From Streptomyces guryensis (GTDB lineage: Bacteria > Actinomycetota > Actinomycetes > Streptomycetales > Streptomycetaceae): a stretch of 64,000 nucleotides of DNA. The notes under the pieces are model-generated. The model did not search any database. It saw only the letters and a program-made list of their open reading frames with translations, and was not told the DNA's origin. The position numbers and the translations under genes are program-made. Where the stretch lies: positions 310,001-374,000 of the forward strand of contig NZ_JAJSBI010000005.1 in assembly GCF_021261325.1 (NCBI RefSeq), in the 5' to 3' direction. Shown here piece by piece: positions 35,099 to 44,129 of this stretch (its first letter is position 1; each line of letters opens with the position of its first letter).

Positions 35099-36694
35099 AT
35101 GGACATGCTGTGGAGCGGCTGGGGCGACCCGGCCAGGGCGACGCCGCTGCCCGGCACGGTGATCGGGCTGTTGCGCGATCTGCTCGGTGTCAAGCCGCGC
35201 GGCGCCGAGCCGGTCGGTCTGACGGACATCGCCGTTCCGGAAGGGCAGTTGGAGCCCGCCGTACACCAGGCCCTGGTGGCGGCCGTGGGCGGCGAGGAGT
35301 ACGTGCGCACCGACGCGGAAACCCGCATCCGGCACACCCGTGGCAAGTCCACCCCCGATCTGCTGCGCATCCGGGAGGGCGACGTCGCCGACACCCCGGC
35401 GGCGGTGCTGCTCCCGGCCGGCCACGACGAGGTGTTCGCCGTGCTGCGCGCGTGTGCCGAACACGGCCTGGCGCTCGTCCCGTTCGGCGGCGGCACCTCC
35501 GTCGTCGGCGGACTCGCCCCGGGGCGGGGCACGTTCGTAGCGCTGGATCTGCGACGCATGGACGGCCTGCTCGCCCTCGACCCGGTCTCCCGCACCGCCA
35601 CCCTGCAACCCGGCCTGCGCGCCCCGCAGGCGGAGGCGCTGCTGGCCGATCACGGCTTCACGCTCGGCCACTTCCCGCAGTCCTACGAGTGGGCCACCAT
35701 CGGCGGTTTCGCCGCAACCCGCTCCAGCGGCCAGGCGTCCGCCGGCTACGGCCGCTTCGACGAGATGGTCCTCGGGCTCACCCTCGCCACCCCCGAGGGC
35801 ACCGTCGACACGGGCCGCGCCCCGCGCTCCGCCGCCGGGCCCGACCTGCGCCAGCTCGTCCTCGGCTCGGAGGGGGCGTTCGGCGTGATCACGTCCGTGA
35901 CGGTCCGCGTCCGTCCGGTCCCGCAGACCCGCCTCTACGAAGGCTGGCGCTTCGCCTCCTTCGAGGAAGGGGCGGCCGCACTGCGCCGGCTCGCCCAGGA
36001 CGGGCCGCGCCCGACCGTGCTGCGCCTGTCCGACGAGACGGAGACCCTGATCGGCCTCGCCCAGCCGGACGCGATCGGGGCTTCCGACGCCCCGACGGCC
36101 GCCGGATGCACGGCGATCGCGGGCTACGAGGGCACGGTGGAGGACGTCTCGTACCGTCAGGAGCGCGCCGCGGTCGTCCTGCGCGAGTGCGGCGGCACAC
36201 CGCTCGGCGAGGAGCCGGGCGAGCGCTGGGCCCACGGCCGTTACTCGGCCCCTTATCTGCGCGACGCCCTGCTCGACGCGGGCGCCTTCGCCGAGACGCT
36301 GGAGACGGCGACCTTCTGGTCCCGCGTCCCCGAGCTGTACTCGGCCGTACGCGACGCGCTCACCGGCACACTCACCGAGCAGGGCACCCCGCCCCTGGTC
36401 ATGTGCCATATCTCGCACGTCTACGAGAACGGTGCCTCGCTGTACTTCACCGTGGTCTGCGCCCAGGGCGAGGACCCCGTCGCGCACTGGACCCGCGCCA
36501 AGCACGCCGCCAACGAGGCAATCCTCGCCGCCGGCGGCACCATCACCCACCACCACGGCGTCGGCACGGACCATCGCGACTGGTACGTCCGCGAGGCCGG
36601 CCCCCTCGCGGTCGAGGCCCTGCGCGCCGTGAAGCGGCGACTGGACCCGGACGGACTCCTCAACCCCGGGGTCCTGCTGCCCCTCGACGACTGA
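35099..36694 (+). CDS. AGPS-like FAD-binding oxidoreductase
   Basis: A 531-residue flavoprotein of the FAD_binding_4 family, closest in motifs to alkyl-dihydroxyacetonephosphate synthase, the enzyme that makes the ether bond of ether lipids. The FAD-binding domain holds AGHDEVFAVLRACAEHGLAL, VPFGGGTSVVGG and HFPQSYEWATIGGFAATRS; VLGSEGAFGVITSVTVRV follows. The C-terminal GTITHHHGVGTDHRDWY is the AGPS active-site histidine cluster. TGAGGA lies 9 nt before the ATG. It is followed after 52 nt by a diacylglycerol kinase and is divergent from TetR-glpD. An ether-lipid or a D-lactate/glycolate oxidase role are the alternatives; the HHH motif favours the former. Confidence 0.82.
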   Translation: MDMLWSGWGDPARATPLPGTVIGLLRDLLGVKPRGAEPVGLTDIAVPEGQLEPAVHQALVAAVGGEEYVRTDAETRIRHTRGKSTPDLLRIREGDVADTPAAVLLPAGHDEVFAVLRACAEHGLALVPFGGGTSVVGGLAPGRGTFVALDLRRMDGLLALDPVSRTATLQPGLRAPQAEALLADHGFTLGHFPQSYEWATIGGFAATRSSGQASAGYGRFDEMVLGLTLATPEGTVDTGRAPRSAAGPDLRQLVLGSEGAFGVITSVTVRVRPVPQTRLYEGWRFASFEEGAAALRRLAQDGPRPTVLRLSDETETLIGLAQPDAIGASDAPTAAGCTAIAGYEGTVEDVSYRQERAAVVLRECGGTPLGEEPGERWAHGRYSAPYLRDALLDAGAFAETLETATFWSRVPELYSAVRDALTGTLTEQGTPPLVMCHISHVYENGASLYFTVVCAQGEDPVAHWTRAKHAANEAILAAGGTITHHHGVGTDHRDWYVREAGPLAVEALRAVKRRLDPDGLLNPGVLLPLDD

Positions 36695-36746
36695 CCGCCA
36701 CTCCCTGTTCCGCAGTACCGACCCGTCCGCCCTCGGAGGCACCCCG

Positions 36747-37628
36747 ATGCGACAGTTCACCGCCGTCGTCAACCCCACCGCGGGCGGATCCGCCGGCGCC
36801 GCCGCGCTTCTCGCCGTGGCCCGGCTGCTGCGGGAGGCGGGCGCCGAGCTGCAGACGGAGTACAGCCGCAGCCTCGCCCACGCCCGGGAACTCGCCCGGC
36901 AGGCGGGCGGCCAGGGCCGGGTGGTGCTCGCCGTCGGCGGGGACGGTATCGCCGGCGGCATCGGCGGCGCCCTCAGCGGCACCGGAGCCGTAGTCGGCCT
37001 GGTCCCGGCCGGGCGCGGCAACGACTTCGCCCGGGCACTCGAACTCCCCACGGAACCTGCGGAGTTGGCAGAGGTTCTGCTCCGCCACGGACCGCGCGCC
37101 GTGGACACCATCGAGGTCGAATCGGCCGTCCATGACCGCACCGTGGTCCTCGGCAGTGTGTACGCGGGCGTCGACGCCCTCGCCAACCGCCACGCCAACC
37201 ACGCGAAACTCCTGCGGGGAGCGGCCTCCTACTACGCCGGCGGACTCCGGGCCGTCACCACCTGGCGCCCGGCGCACTACCGGGTCACCGTCGACGGTGA
37301 GGAGCACCGGCACACCGGCTACACGGTGGTGGCCGCCAACTCCGGCTACTACGGCTCCGGCCGCCTCATCGCCCCCGACGCCCGCGTGGACGACGGCCTG
37401 CTGGACGTGGTGATGATCAGCGAGGCACCCCGGCGGCTCTTCTTCGCGATGATGAACGAACTCAAGACGGGCGCCCACGTCGACCGGCCACAGGTGCGCA
37501 TCCTGCGCGGCCGGGAGATCACCATCTCCGCCGACCGCGACGTGCCCTACGGCGCCGACGGAGAGGTCGAGGCCGTCCTGCCCGTCACGGCCAGGGTCCT
37601 GCCGGGAGCGCTGCGGGTGCTGTGCTGA
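36747..37628 (+). CDS. diacylglycerol kinase family lipid kinase
   Basis: A 293-residue lipid kinase. The nucleotide-binding motifs are TAVVNPTAGG at the N-terminus, VVLAVGGDGIAGGIGGAL near residue 59 and LVPAGRGNDFARAL near residue 87, all diagnostic of the DAGK catalytic domain; the C-terminal beta-sandwich has SGRLIAPDARVDDGLLDVVM and YGADGE. GGAGG lies 7 nt before the ATG. It probably phosphorylates diacylglycerol or a related neutral lipid to phosphatidic acid, recycling it into phospholipid synthesis. Its place after the AGPS-like gene suggests a shared lipid pathway. Confidence 0.88.
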   Translation: MRQFTAVVNPTAGGSAGAAALLAVARLLREAGAELQTEYSRSLAHARELARQAGGQGRVVLAVGGDGIAGGIGGALSGTGAVVGLVPAGRGNDFARALELPTEPAELAEVLLRHGPRAVDTIEVESAVHDRTVVLGSVYAGVDALANRHANHAKLLRGAASYYAGGLRAVTTWRPAHYRVTVDGEEHRHTGYTVVAANSGYYGSGRLIAPDARVDDGLLDVVMISEAPRRLFFAMMNELKTGAHVDRPQVRILRGREITISADRDVPYGADGEVEAVLPVTARVLPGALRVLC

Positions 37629-37695
37629 GCGGTCGCGGGGCGAGCCGTGCCGCTCGCGAAGGGGGCCGTGTCGGCTCTGAACTAGGGTGCGTGAT

Positions 37696-38148
37696 GTGCC
37701 CACCCTGCTGATCGTGCATCACACGCCCTCGCCCAACTGCCAGACGATGCTGGAAGCCGTCCTCTCAGGTGCCACCGCGCCCGAGATCGAGGGCGTCGAT
37801 GTCGTGCGGCGGGCTGCGCTGGCGGCCACGGCGTACGACGTACTGGCCGCCGACGCATACCTGCTCGGCACCCCGGCCAACATCGGCTACATGTCCGGAG
37901 CCCTCAAGCATTTCTTCGACCAGATCTACTACCCGTGCCTGGACGCCACGCAGGGCAGGTCCTTCAGCTACTTCGTGCACGGCGGGAGCGACGTCACGGG
38001 CGCGGTGCGCGGGATCGAGGCGATCACGACCGGCCTGGGCTGGCGCCGCACGGCCAAGCCCGTCACCGTCACCGGGGAGCCCGCGAAATCGGACGTCGAT
38101 GCCTGCTGGGAGCTGGGTGCGACGCTCGCCGCGGGACTGCTCGACTGA
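37696..38148 (+). CDS. flavodoxin-like/NAD(P)H-dependent FMN reductase protein
   Basis: About 150 residues with a flavodoxin fold: TLLIVHHTPSPNCQTML as the FMN phosphate loop, then AADAYLLGTPANIGYMSGALKHF and GRSFSYFVHGG. It probably binds FMN and acts as a quinone or nitro reductase or electron carrier. A TAGGGT element ends about 6 nt before the GTG, which suggests a leaderless transcript; an in-frame GTG 9 nt earlier is the alternative start. It stands alone between the lipid kinase and AhpD-like genes. Confidence 0.8.
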   Translation: MPTLLIVHHTPSPNCQTMLEAVLSGATAPEIEGVDVVRRAALAATAYDVLAADAYLLGTPANIGYMSGALKHFFDQIYYPCLDATQGRSFSYFVHGGSDVTGAVRGIEAITTGLGWRRTAKPVTVTGEPAKSDVDACWELGATLAAGLLD

Positions 38149-38259
38149 CCCCGAACCGGGGCGAGGCGACGAGACGCAGGTCACAATCAGGTGTGTCACA
38201 AGCTGCCGGGCCGTGCCGTCAAAGAGGTGTAACCACCGACAACGGCACAGGAGCACACC

Positions 38260-38733
38260 ATGGAAGCTCGTCTCAACCTCTTCGAGAACCCCGTCGCGGG
38301 CAAGCTCTTCCGGCACCTCAACTCGGCGGGCAAGGTCGTCTCGGACTCGCCGCTGCCCCTCGCGACGCAGGAGCTGGTGAAGCTCCGCGCCAGCCAGATC
38401 AACGGGTGCGGCATGTGCACCGACATGCACGTCAAGGACGCTCTCGCCGCGGGGGAGGACCCACAGCGTCTCCATCTGGTCGCGGCCTGGCGGGAGGCCA
38501 AGGTGTTCACCGACGCCGAGCGCGCCGCCCTGGAGCTGGCGGAGCAGGGCACCCGCATCGCCGACGCGGCCGGCGGCGTCACGGACGAGGCCTGGGCGAA
38601 CGCGGCCAAGCACTTCGACGAGGACCAGCTCGCCGCCCTGGTCGCGACCATCGCGGTGATCAACATGTACAACCGCTTCAACGTCATCGTTCAGCAGCCG
38701 GCCGGCGACTACCAGCCCGGCATGTTCGGATGA
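38260..38733 (+). CDS. carboxymuconolactone decarboxylase/AhpD-like protein
   Basis: A 157-residue all-helical protein. The core ELVKLRASQINGCGMCTDMHVKDAL carries the CxxC (CGMC) and downstream His typical of AhpD-like alkylhydroperoxidase domains, and VATIAVINMYNRFNVIVQQP is the family's C-terminal signature. It likely reduces peroxides or serves as a thiol-disulfide partner. It begins after a 112-nt gap with its own promoter region and is closed by a strong terminator. The carboxymuconolactone decarboxylase name is only a family label. Confidence 0.88.
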   Translation: MEARLNLFENPVAGKLFRHLNSAGKVVSDSPLPLATQELVKLRASQINGCGMCTDMHVKDALAAGEDPQRLHLVAAWREAKVFTDAERAALELAEQGTRIADAAGGVTDEAWANAAKHFDEDQLAALVATIAVINMYNRFNVIVQQPAGDYQPGMFG

Positions 38734-38759
38734 CACCGGTCATCTGACTCCCACCGGCA

Positions 38760-38800
38760 ACGGCACAAGGCCCGGGCGCCTCGCCCGGGCCTTGTGCCGT
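38760..38800 (+). terminator. perfect 18-bp terminator hairpin
   Basis: ACGGCACAAGGCCCGGGC (38760-38777) and GCCCGGGCCTTGTGCCGT (38783-38800) form a perfect 18-bp stem with a 5-nt loop, 27 nt past the AhpD-like stop. Confidence 0.85.
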
Positions 38801-39138
38801 CCATGCGCACTGCATTTGAGACAGTCTTCCCGCAGAAAAGGTACGGACTATTCTCGCGCCCCCTGCCTTTCGTGGGCAGTGCGGTGCGCATGAACCCGGG
38901 ATCGGGCGCGTGAATGAGTCAGCGTGGGAAATTCACCCCGCCGTGCGGTTGATACTTCAATGGGCGCGCTGCAATACTCCGGCTTCCGGTCCCGCCCCCA
39001 CCCAGCGGCGAGCCCGAAGGGATTCGCAAAGCGACCATTCCGGATTCACGAACCCCCCACAAAGTCCGCACGGTGGTCTGCTCCGGCATTCTTTCCCGGC
39101 GCGTGTGCGGCACCGAGAAGTGGAGAAGGTGTGCCCGC
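38801..39138. other. long AT-richer leader region before symporter operon
   Basis: About 338 nt without a convincing gene. The stretch is noticeably less GC-rich than its surroundings, for instance GACTATTCTCGC, GGGAAATTCACC, GATACTTCAATGGGC and GGGATTCGCAAAGCG. It probably holds the promoter and control sites of the DUF485/symporter operon. I find no perfect dyad longer than 8 bp. Short Met-initiated frames here show no recognisable features. Confidence 0.45.
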
Positions 39139-39528
39139 GTGAATATCGAGCAGGCGAAACGACGAGAGATATCCGACAGCCCTGAATTCCAGCTGCTGCG
39201 CCGTGCGCACCGGCGATCCGGGGTACGGATGACGGCAGTCGGCGTCGGCGGGTTCCTGCTGTACGTCCTGTTGTCGAGTTTCGCGCCCGAGCTCATGAAC
39301 ACTTCACTGCACGGTCACCTCACCCTCGGACTGGCCCTCGGGCTCGGTCAGTTCGTGGTGATGGCCCTGATCGCGCGACGCCACATCGTGCACACGCGCA
39401 CACACGTCGACCCCATCGTCCGCGGCTTCCGCACCCAGGCCCGGGCCCGCCGGCCGCAGCCCGAACAGTCGCGCCGTCCTGCCCGGTCACCCGCCCCCCG
39501 GCGCAGCGAGGGGTACCGCACATGGTGA
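39139..39528 (+). CDS. DUF485 membrane protein (symporter partner)
   Basis: A 129-residue protein with two membrane helices: MTAVGVGGFLLYVLLSSFAP and LTLGLALGLGQFVVMALIA. The SPEFQLLRRAHRR start and the two-helix layout are those of DUF485 (YjcH-like) proteins, which are encoded with acetate/cation symporters. The C-terminal tail is Arg/Pro-rich and cytosolic. The GTG was chosen because AAGG lies 9 nt upstream and residues match the family start. Its stop overlaps the symporter start by 7 nt, so the two are coupled and probably form a complex. Confidence 0.87.
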   Translation: MNIEQAKRREISDSPEFQLLRRAHRRSGVRMTAVGVGGFLLYVLLSSFAPELMNTSLHGHLTLGLALGLGQFVVMALIARRHIVHTRTHVDPIVRGFRTQARARRPQPEQSRRPARSPAPRRSEGYRTW

Positions 39529-41117
39529 CGACCGCGGCCGTCGTCGTGGACCGCTTCAGCCTGCAGCTGACGTTCCTGCTCTTCCTCTCCGTGGTCGTCG
39601 TCACCCTGTTCACCGCGCTGCTGACCGCTCCGCAGCGCGACGAGATCGGCGAGTTCTACCTCGGCAACCGCACCATGTCGCCCCTGCGCAACGGGCTGGC
39701 GATGTGCGGCGACTACCTTTCCGCCGCCACCCTCCTGGGCAGCACCGGCCTGGTCGCCCTCACCGGATACGACGGGCTCCTCTACCTCGGAGGCACCGCG
39801 GTGGCCTGGATGATGGTCCTGCTGCTGATCGCCGAACCCCTGCGCAACGCGGGCAGGTTCACCCTCGGCGACACCATTGCCCTGCGCATGCCGGCCCGGC
39901 AGCGCCCGGTCCGGCTCGCCCTGTCCCTGTGCACCCTGGCCGTCACCACCCTCTACCTCGTGGCCCAACTCGTCGGCAGTGTCGCCCTGTTGACCCAGTT
40001 CACCGGCGAACCCAGCGCGGCCACCCGCACCCTGTGCGTGGTCGTCATCGGCACGATCGTCGTGGTGTACGCGGCGCTCGGCGGCATGCCCGGAGCCACG
40101 TTCATCCAGATCGTCAAGGCAGTGATGCTCATCTCCGGCGTCACCGTCACCGCCGTGATGGTGCTCCACCACTACCACTGGAACATCGACGCCCTGCTGA
40201 CGGCGGCCGCCGACAACAGCGGCATGGGAACACGCTTCCTGGAGCCCGGACTTCGCTACGGCGCCAGCACCACCAGCAAACTCGACTTCCTCAGCCTCCA
40301 ACTGGCCATCGTGCTGGGCCTCGCGGCTCTGCCGCACGTCATGATGCGGCTGCTCGCCCCCCGCTCCACCAACGTGCTGCGCAGCTCGGTCGTGTGGGCG
40401 ATGGGCCTGGTGGGCCTCGTCTGTCTGGCGGCCGGCGTCCTCGGCCTGGGCGCCACCGCCGTCGTGGGCCGGGACACGATCGCACGCATGGACTACAAGG
40501 GCGACGCGGCCGTGCTGCTGCTCGCGCACGCACTCGGCGGCGGCGTCCTCACGGCCCTCCTGTCCTGTCTGGCCTTCGTCACGCTCCTCGCGGTGGCCGC
40601 CGGACTCACCCTCGCCGCGGCCTCCTCCGCCGCCCACGACCTCTACGGCGAGGTCATCCGCAAGGGCCGGGCCGAACAGACCGAGGAACTCCTGGTCGCC
40701 CGGCTCGCCGCAGCCGTCATGGGCGTCCTCGCCATGCTCCTCGCCCTCGTGTCCTGGGGCGCCAACACCGCCACCCTGGCCTTCCTCGCCTTCGCGATCG
40801 CCGCCTCCGCCCTGCTGCCCACCCTCGTCTACACCCTGTTCTGGCGGCGCTTCACCGCGACGGGCGCCCTGCTCAGCCTCTGCGGCGGCCTGCTGTCCTC
40901 CGTACTCCTCGTCGTGTTCTCACCCGTCGTCTCCTCCACCCCGGCCTCGCTCTACCCGGACGCCGACTTCGCCTGGTTCCCGCTGCAGAACCCCGGCATC
41001 GTCTCGATCCCGGCCGGCTTCCTCCTCGGCTGGCTCGGCACCGTCCTGAGCCGGCCCGAAATCCCCGACGCATACGACGAGTTCGAGGTCCGTGCGCTGG
41101 TCGGAGCCGCCGACTGA
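39522..41117 (+). CDS. sodium/solute symporter, ActP-like
   Basis: A 531-residue member of the SSS family with about thirteen membrane segments. EFYLGNRTMSPLRNGLAMCGDYLSAATLLG at the N-terminus is the region that lines the sodium site in acetate and pyruvate permeases; AALPHVMMRLLAPRST is the matching mid-protein motif, and SSAAHDLYGEVIRKG with ASSAAHDLY is characteristic of ActP-like carriers. It should import acetate or another short carboxylate with sodium or protons. The DUF485 gene precedes it and overlaps. Substrate is inferred from family only. Confidence 0.88.
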   Translation: MVTTAAVVVDRFSLQLTFLLFLSVVVVTLFTALLTAPQRDEIGEFYLGNRTMSPLRNGLAMCGDYLSAATLLGSTGLVALTGYDGLLYLGGTAVAWMMVLLLIAEPLRNAGRFTLGDTIALRMPARQRPVRLALSLCTLAVTTLYLVAQLVGSVALLTQFTGEPSAATRTLCVVVIGTIVVVYAALGGMPGATFIQIVKAVMLISGVTVTAVMVLHHYHWNIDALLTAAADNSGMGTRFLEPGLRYGASTTSKLDFLSLQLAIVLGLAALPHVMMRLLAPRSTNVLRSSVVWAMGLVGLVCLAAGVLGLGATAVVGRDTIARMDYKGDAAVLLLAHALGGGVLTALLSCLAFVTLLAVAAGLTLAAASSAAHDLYGEVIRKGRAEQTEELLVARLAAAVMGVLAMLLALVSWGANTATLAFLAFAIAASALLPTLVYTLFWRRFTATGALLSLCGGLLSSVLLVVFSPVVSSTPASLYPDADFAWFPLQNPGIVSIPAGFLLGWLGTVLSRPEIPDAYDEFEVRALVGAAD

Positions 41118-41170
41118 GCTGAGCCCGCCGGGGTGCGGTGGCGGATTTCGCGTACCTTATGCTCCTCGCC

Positions 41171-42763
41171 ATGAACGACGGGGACACCGACAGACGGGTT
41201 GTCGACGGCCGCTTCGAGCTGGAGTCCCGGGTCGGTGGCGGCGGGATGGGTACGGTGTGGCGCGCCCGCGACCTGCTGCTGCACCGCAGCGTGGCCGTCA
41301 AGGAGGTCCGGCCCGCCGACCCGGACCTCGCCGAGTACGACCCGGACTCCGCGCGGATGCTCCGCGAGCGGGTCCTGCGCGAGGGGCGCGCCCTGGCCCG
41401 GGTACAGCATCCGAACGTCGTGACGATCCATCACATCGTCGACGGCGGCGAGGGCACCTACCCGTGGATCGTCATGGAACTGGTCGAGGGCGGTTCCCTC
41501 GCCGACCGCCTGGCCCGCGCACCGATGACGCCGGCCGAAGCCGCACGCCTCGGCCGCGGCGTGCTCGACGCCCTGCGCGCCGCGCACGCCGCGGGCGTCC
41601 AGCACCGCGACGTGAAGCCCGCCAACGTGCTGCTGCGCACCGACGGCAGGCCCGTCCTCACCGACTGCGGGATCGCCGCGATCCGCGACTCCACCGCGCT
41701 GACCGCCACCGGATCGATCATAGGCACCGCCGACTACATGGCCCCGGAGCGCGTGACGGGCGGCGACGGCGGGCCCGCGGCGGACCTGTGGTCGCTCGCG
41801 ATGATGCTGTACGTGGCCGTCGAGGGCCACCACCCGCTACGGCGCGGAACGACCCTGGCCACGCTGGCCGCCGTACTGCACGAGGACGTACCTCCGCCGA
41901 GGCAGGGCGGGGCGCTGGCGCCCCTCCTCGCCGCGGTGCTGGTCCGTGATCCCGGGGCACGGCCGGACGCGGAGACGACCGACCGAATGCTGGCCGCCGC
42001 GGAGCAGGCCGGTGACGAACCCACGGCCACCTCGTACCCCCTGGCACCTGCGCGGAACGCCGTCCCGGCGCCGATACCGACCCCCTCCGACACCGTCGTG
42101 CCCAGCCTCGACCGTCAGGTGCGGGTGCGCCGGGCCGCGCTTGCGTCCGTCGCGGCCGGTGCCGTGCTGGTGGGCGGGATCACCTGGGTGGCCTGGCCGG
42201 ACGGCAACGGCAACAAGGCGTCGGCGTCCACGACGACCGGCGGGCAGCACAGCACCCCCGCCTCCACACCACGGGCAGACACGCCGCTGCCCAGCCCCGC
42301 GACCAGACTCGCCACCGGCATGCTCACCCCCGACGGCATCCGGATGGCGCTCAAGGCCATCGAGGACAAGACCGGCAGGGACACCTTCGGCGATCTCGCC
42401 GTCTACCCCGAGTACGTGTCGGTCAAGGCCATGGTTCCCGGCAGCCGGACCCGCTACGACAGCTACACGTACCACCCCGGTCGCGGAGTGGAGAAGGGCC
42501 CGCTGAACGGCACCCTGATGGGCACGGAACCGGTGAGCCTGAAGAACTACAGGTGGGACCTGCTGCCCGCACTGCTCACCCTCGCCGAGCAGAAACTCAA
42601 CGTCGACAAGCCCATGAGCCGCTATCTGCTCCTGCAGGCGCCGAGCAGGCTCAGCAACACCCCTGCCGGCATGGCGGTCTACCTCAGCGACGACTACGCG
42701 ACCGGCTATGTGCTGGCCACCCCCCAGGGCAAGGTGACGAACGTGGTGCCGGCCGACGGGTGA
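41171..42763 (+). CDS. membrane Ser/Thr protein kinase with DCG motif
   Basis: A 530-residue PknB-type kinase. The cytosolic kinase domain (about 12-270) has the glycine loop VGGGGMGTVW, Lys44 (VAVK), catalytic HRDVKPANVLL (Asp147, Asn152) and GTADYMAPERV. The usual DFG is DCG (Asp165-Cys166-Gly167), which keeps the metal-binding Asp but replaces the Phe. A membrane helix (about 321-343) leads to an extracytoplasmic domain of about 180 residues that is not a PASTA repeat and that I do not recognise (FGDLAVYPEYVSVKAMVPG, YTYHPGRGV). TTATGCT ends about 7 nt before the ATG, so the transcript may be leaderless. It probably senses an envelope signal. Confidence 0.88.
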   Translation: MNDGDTDRRVVDGRFELESRVGGGGMGTVWRARDLLLHRSVAVKEVRPADPDLAEYDPDSARMLRERVLREGRALARVQHPNVVTIHHIVDGGEGTYPWIVMELVEGGSLADRLARAPMTPAEAARLGRGVLDALRAAHAAGVQHRDVKPANVLLRTDGRPVLTDCGIAAIRDSTALTATGSIIGTADYMAPERVTGGDGGPAADLWSLAMMLYVAVEGHHPLRRGTTLATLAAVLHEDVPPPRQGGALAPLLAAVLVRDPGARPDAETTDRMLAAAEQAGDEPTATSYPLAPARNAVPAPIPTPSDTVVPSLDRQVRVRRAALASVAAGAVLVGGITWVAWPDGNGNKASASTTTGGQHSTPASTPRADTPLPSPATRLATGMLTPDGIRMALKAIEDKTGRDTFGDLAVYPEYVSVKAMVPGSRTRYDSYTYHPGRGVEKGPLNGTLMGTEPVSLKNYRWDLLPALLTLAEQKLNVDKPMSRYLLLQAPSRLSNTPAGMAVYLSDDYATGYVLATPQGKVTNVVPADG

Positions 42764-42854
42764 GCCGTTGGGCCGTATGCAGCAGCCGGAAGAGCCGCAC
42801 CTCGGGCGCGGGGGCAGGCTTGGCCTGCAACTACGGCCCGCCTCGGGAGACCTG

Positions 42855-44048
42855 ATGCCCCTTCGCTCCGCTCCGGCCCGTCCCTTCCCGCTTCGGTCCC
42901 GCCTGCGGGCGGCCTGTGCCGCCGCGGTCTGCCTGGCAGCGCTCTGCCAGGCTCCCGCGAGCACCGCCGCCGTTCCCGCGGGGCGCGACAGCGACCTGCA
43001 GCAGCAGGCCGAGCAGCTCGTCCACGCCCCCGGCGGACCCCCCGGCGTCATCGCCGTGCTGCGCACCGACGGCCGCACCCGCATCGTCAGGGCCGGTGTC
43101 GCGAACCTCGCCACGGGCCGTCGCCCGCAGCCCTACGACCACATGCGCATCGCCAGCACGGCGAAGGCCTTCAGCGGAGCCGTGGCCCTGTCCCTGGTCG
43201 ACCGGCACGCCCTGCGCCTCAACGAGACGCTCGGCGAACGGCTGCCGCAACTGCCCAAGGCCTGGCACCGCGTCACGCTCCGGCAGCTGCTCAACCACAC
43301 CAGCGGGCTGCCGGACTTCAGCGCGGACGCCGAGTTCCGGGCCATCCTCCAGGCCGACCCGCACCACCACTTCGACTCCCGCCACCTGCTCGACTTCGTC
43401 GCCGACCAGCCCCTCAACTTCCGACCGGGCAGCCAGTACCGCTACTCCAACTCCGACAACATCGCCGTCGCCCTGATGGCGGAGGCGGCGACCGGAACCC
43501 GGTACGAGCTGCTGCTGCGGATGCTGGTCTACCGGCCGTTGGGCCTGCACGACACGACCCTTCCCCAGGGCTACATGATCCCCGATCCCTATCTGCACGG
43601 TTACGACGTGGCCGGGCCGCCGCCCCCGGAGGACGTCAGCGAACTCGTCGGCGCCTCAGGCTCCTGGGCGTCGGGAGGCATCATCTCGACACCCGCCGAC
43701 ATGACCCGCTTCATCCGCGGCTACGCGGGCGGCGCGCTCTACGGGAAGAACGTCGTGCGTGAGCAACGGCGCTGGATCGCCGGCGCGTCCGAACCGGCGG
43801 GCCCCGGACGGAACACGGAGGGCCTCGCCATCTTCCGCTACGCGACGCGCTGCGGTGTCGTCCTCGGGCACACCGGCAACACCCCCGGCTACACCCAGCT
43901 CATCGCCGCCACCCCCGACGGCCGCCGCTCCCTGACCTTCTCCGTCACCACGCAGATCAACAAGTCCCAGACCCCGCAGCTGCTCAACCGACTGCGCGCC
44001 GTTCAGGAGAACTTCGTCTGCGCGCTGCTCACACGTTCCAAGCACTGA
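42855..44048 (+). CDS. secreted serine hydrolase (beta-lactamase/DD-carboxypeptidase fold)
   Basis: A 397-residue exported enzyme. A Sec signal (about residues 16-38, LRAACAAAVCLAALCQAPAS) precedes a class C beta-lactamase-like domain with SxxK in RIASTAKAFSGAVAL, the YxN motif in YRYSNSDNIAVALM, and HTG in LGHTGNTPGYTQL. LLNHTSGLPDF is also typical. It is probably a D-Ala-D-Ala carboxypeptidase or esterase working on peptidoglycan or peptides. GGGAGA lies just before the ATG. It follows the Ser/Thr kinase gene by 91 nt and may be its functional neighbour in the envelope. Confidence 0.87.
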   Translation: MPLRSAPARPFPLRSRLRAACAAAVCLAALCQAPASTAAVPAGRDSDLQQQAEQLVHAPGGPPGVIAVLRTDGRTRIVRAGVANLATGRRPQPYDHMRIASTAKAFSGAVALSLVDRHALRLNETLGERLPQLPKAWHRVTLRQLLNHTSGLPDFSADAEFRAILQADPHHHFDSRHLLDFVADQPLNFRPGSQYRYSNSDNIAVALMAEAATGTRYELLLRMLVYRPLGLHDTTLPQGYMIPDPYLHGYDVAGPPPPEDVSELVGASGSWASGGIISTPADMTRFIRGYAGGALYGKNVVREQRRWIAGASEPAGPGRNTEGLAIFRYATRCGVVLGHTGNTPGYTQLIAATPDGRRSLTFSVTTQINKSQTPQLLNRLRAVQENFVCALLTRSKH

Positions 44049-44129
44049 CCCGCTCTCGCTCGCCGCCGCCATGACGAGGGAAGATGGGGCGGCAAGCGTT
44101 TTGGTCAACCGATGTGGAGGAGCGGGCAC

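Noticed and set aside
35012..37198. 728-codon open frame on the minus strand opposite the AGPS-like and kinase genes
   Set aside because: Antisense of two recognisable enzymes, no conserved motif, low-complexity composition.
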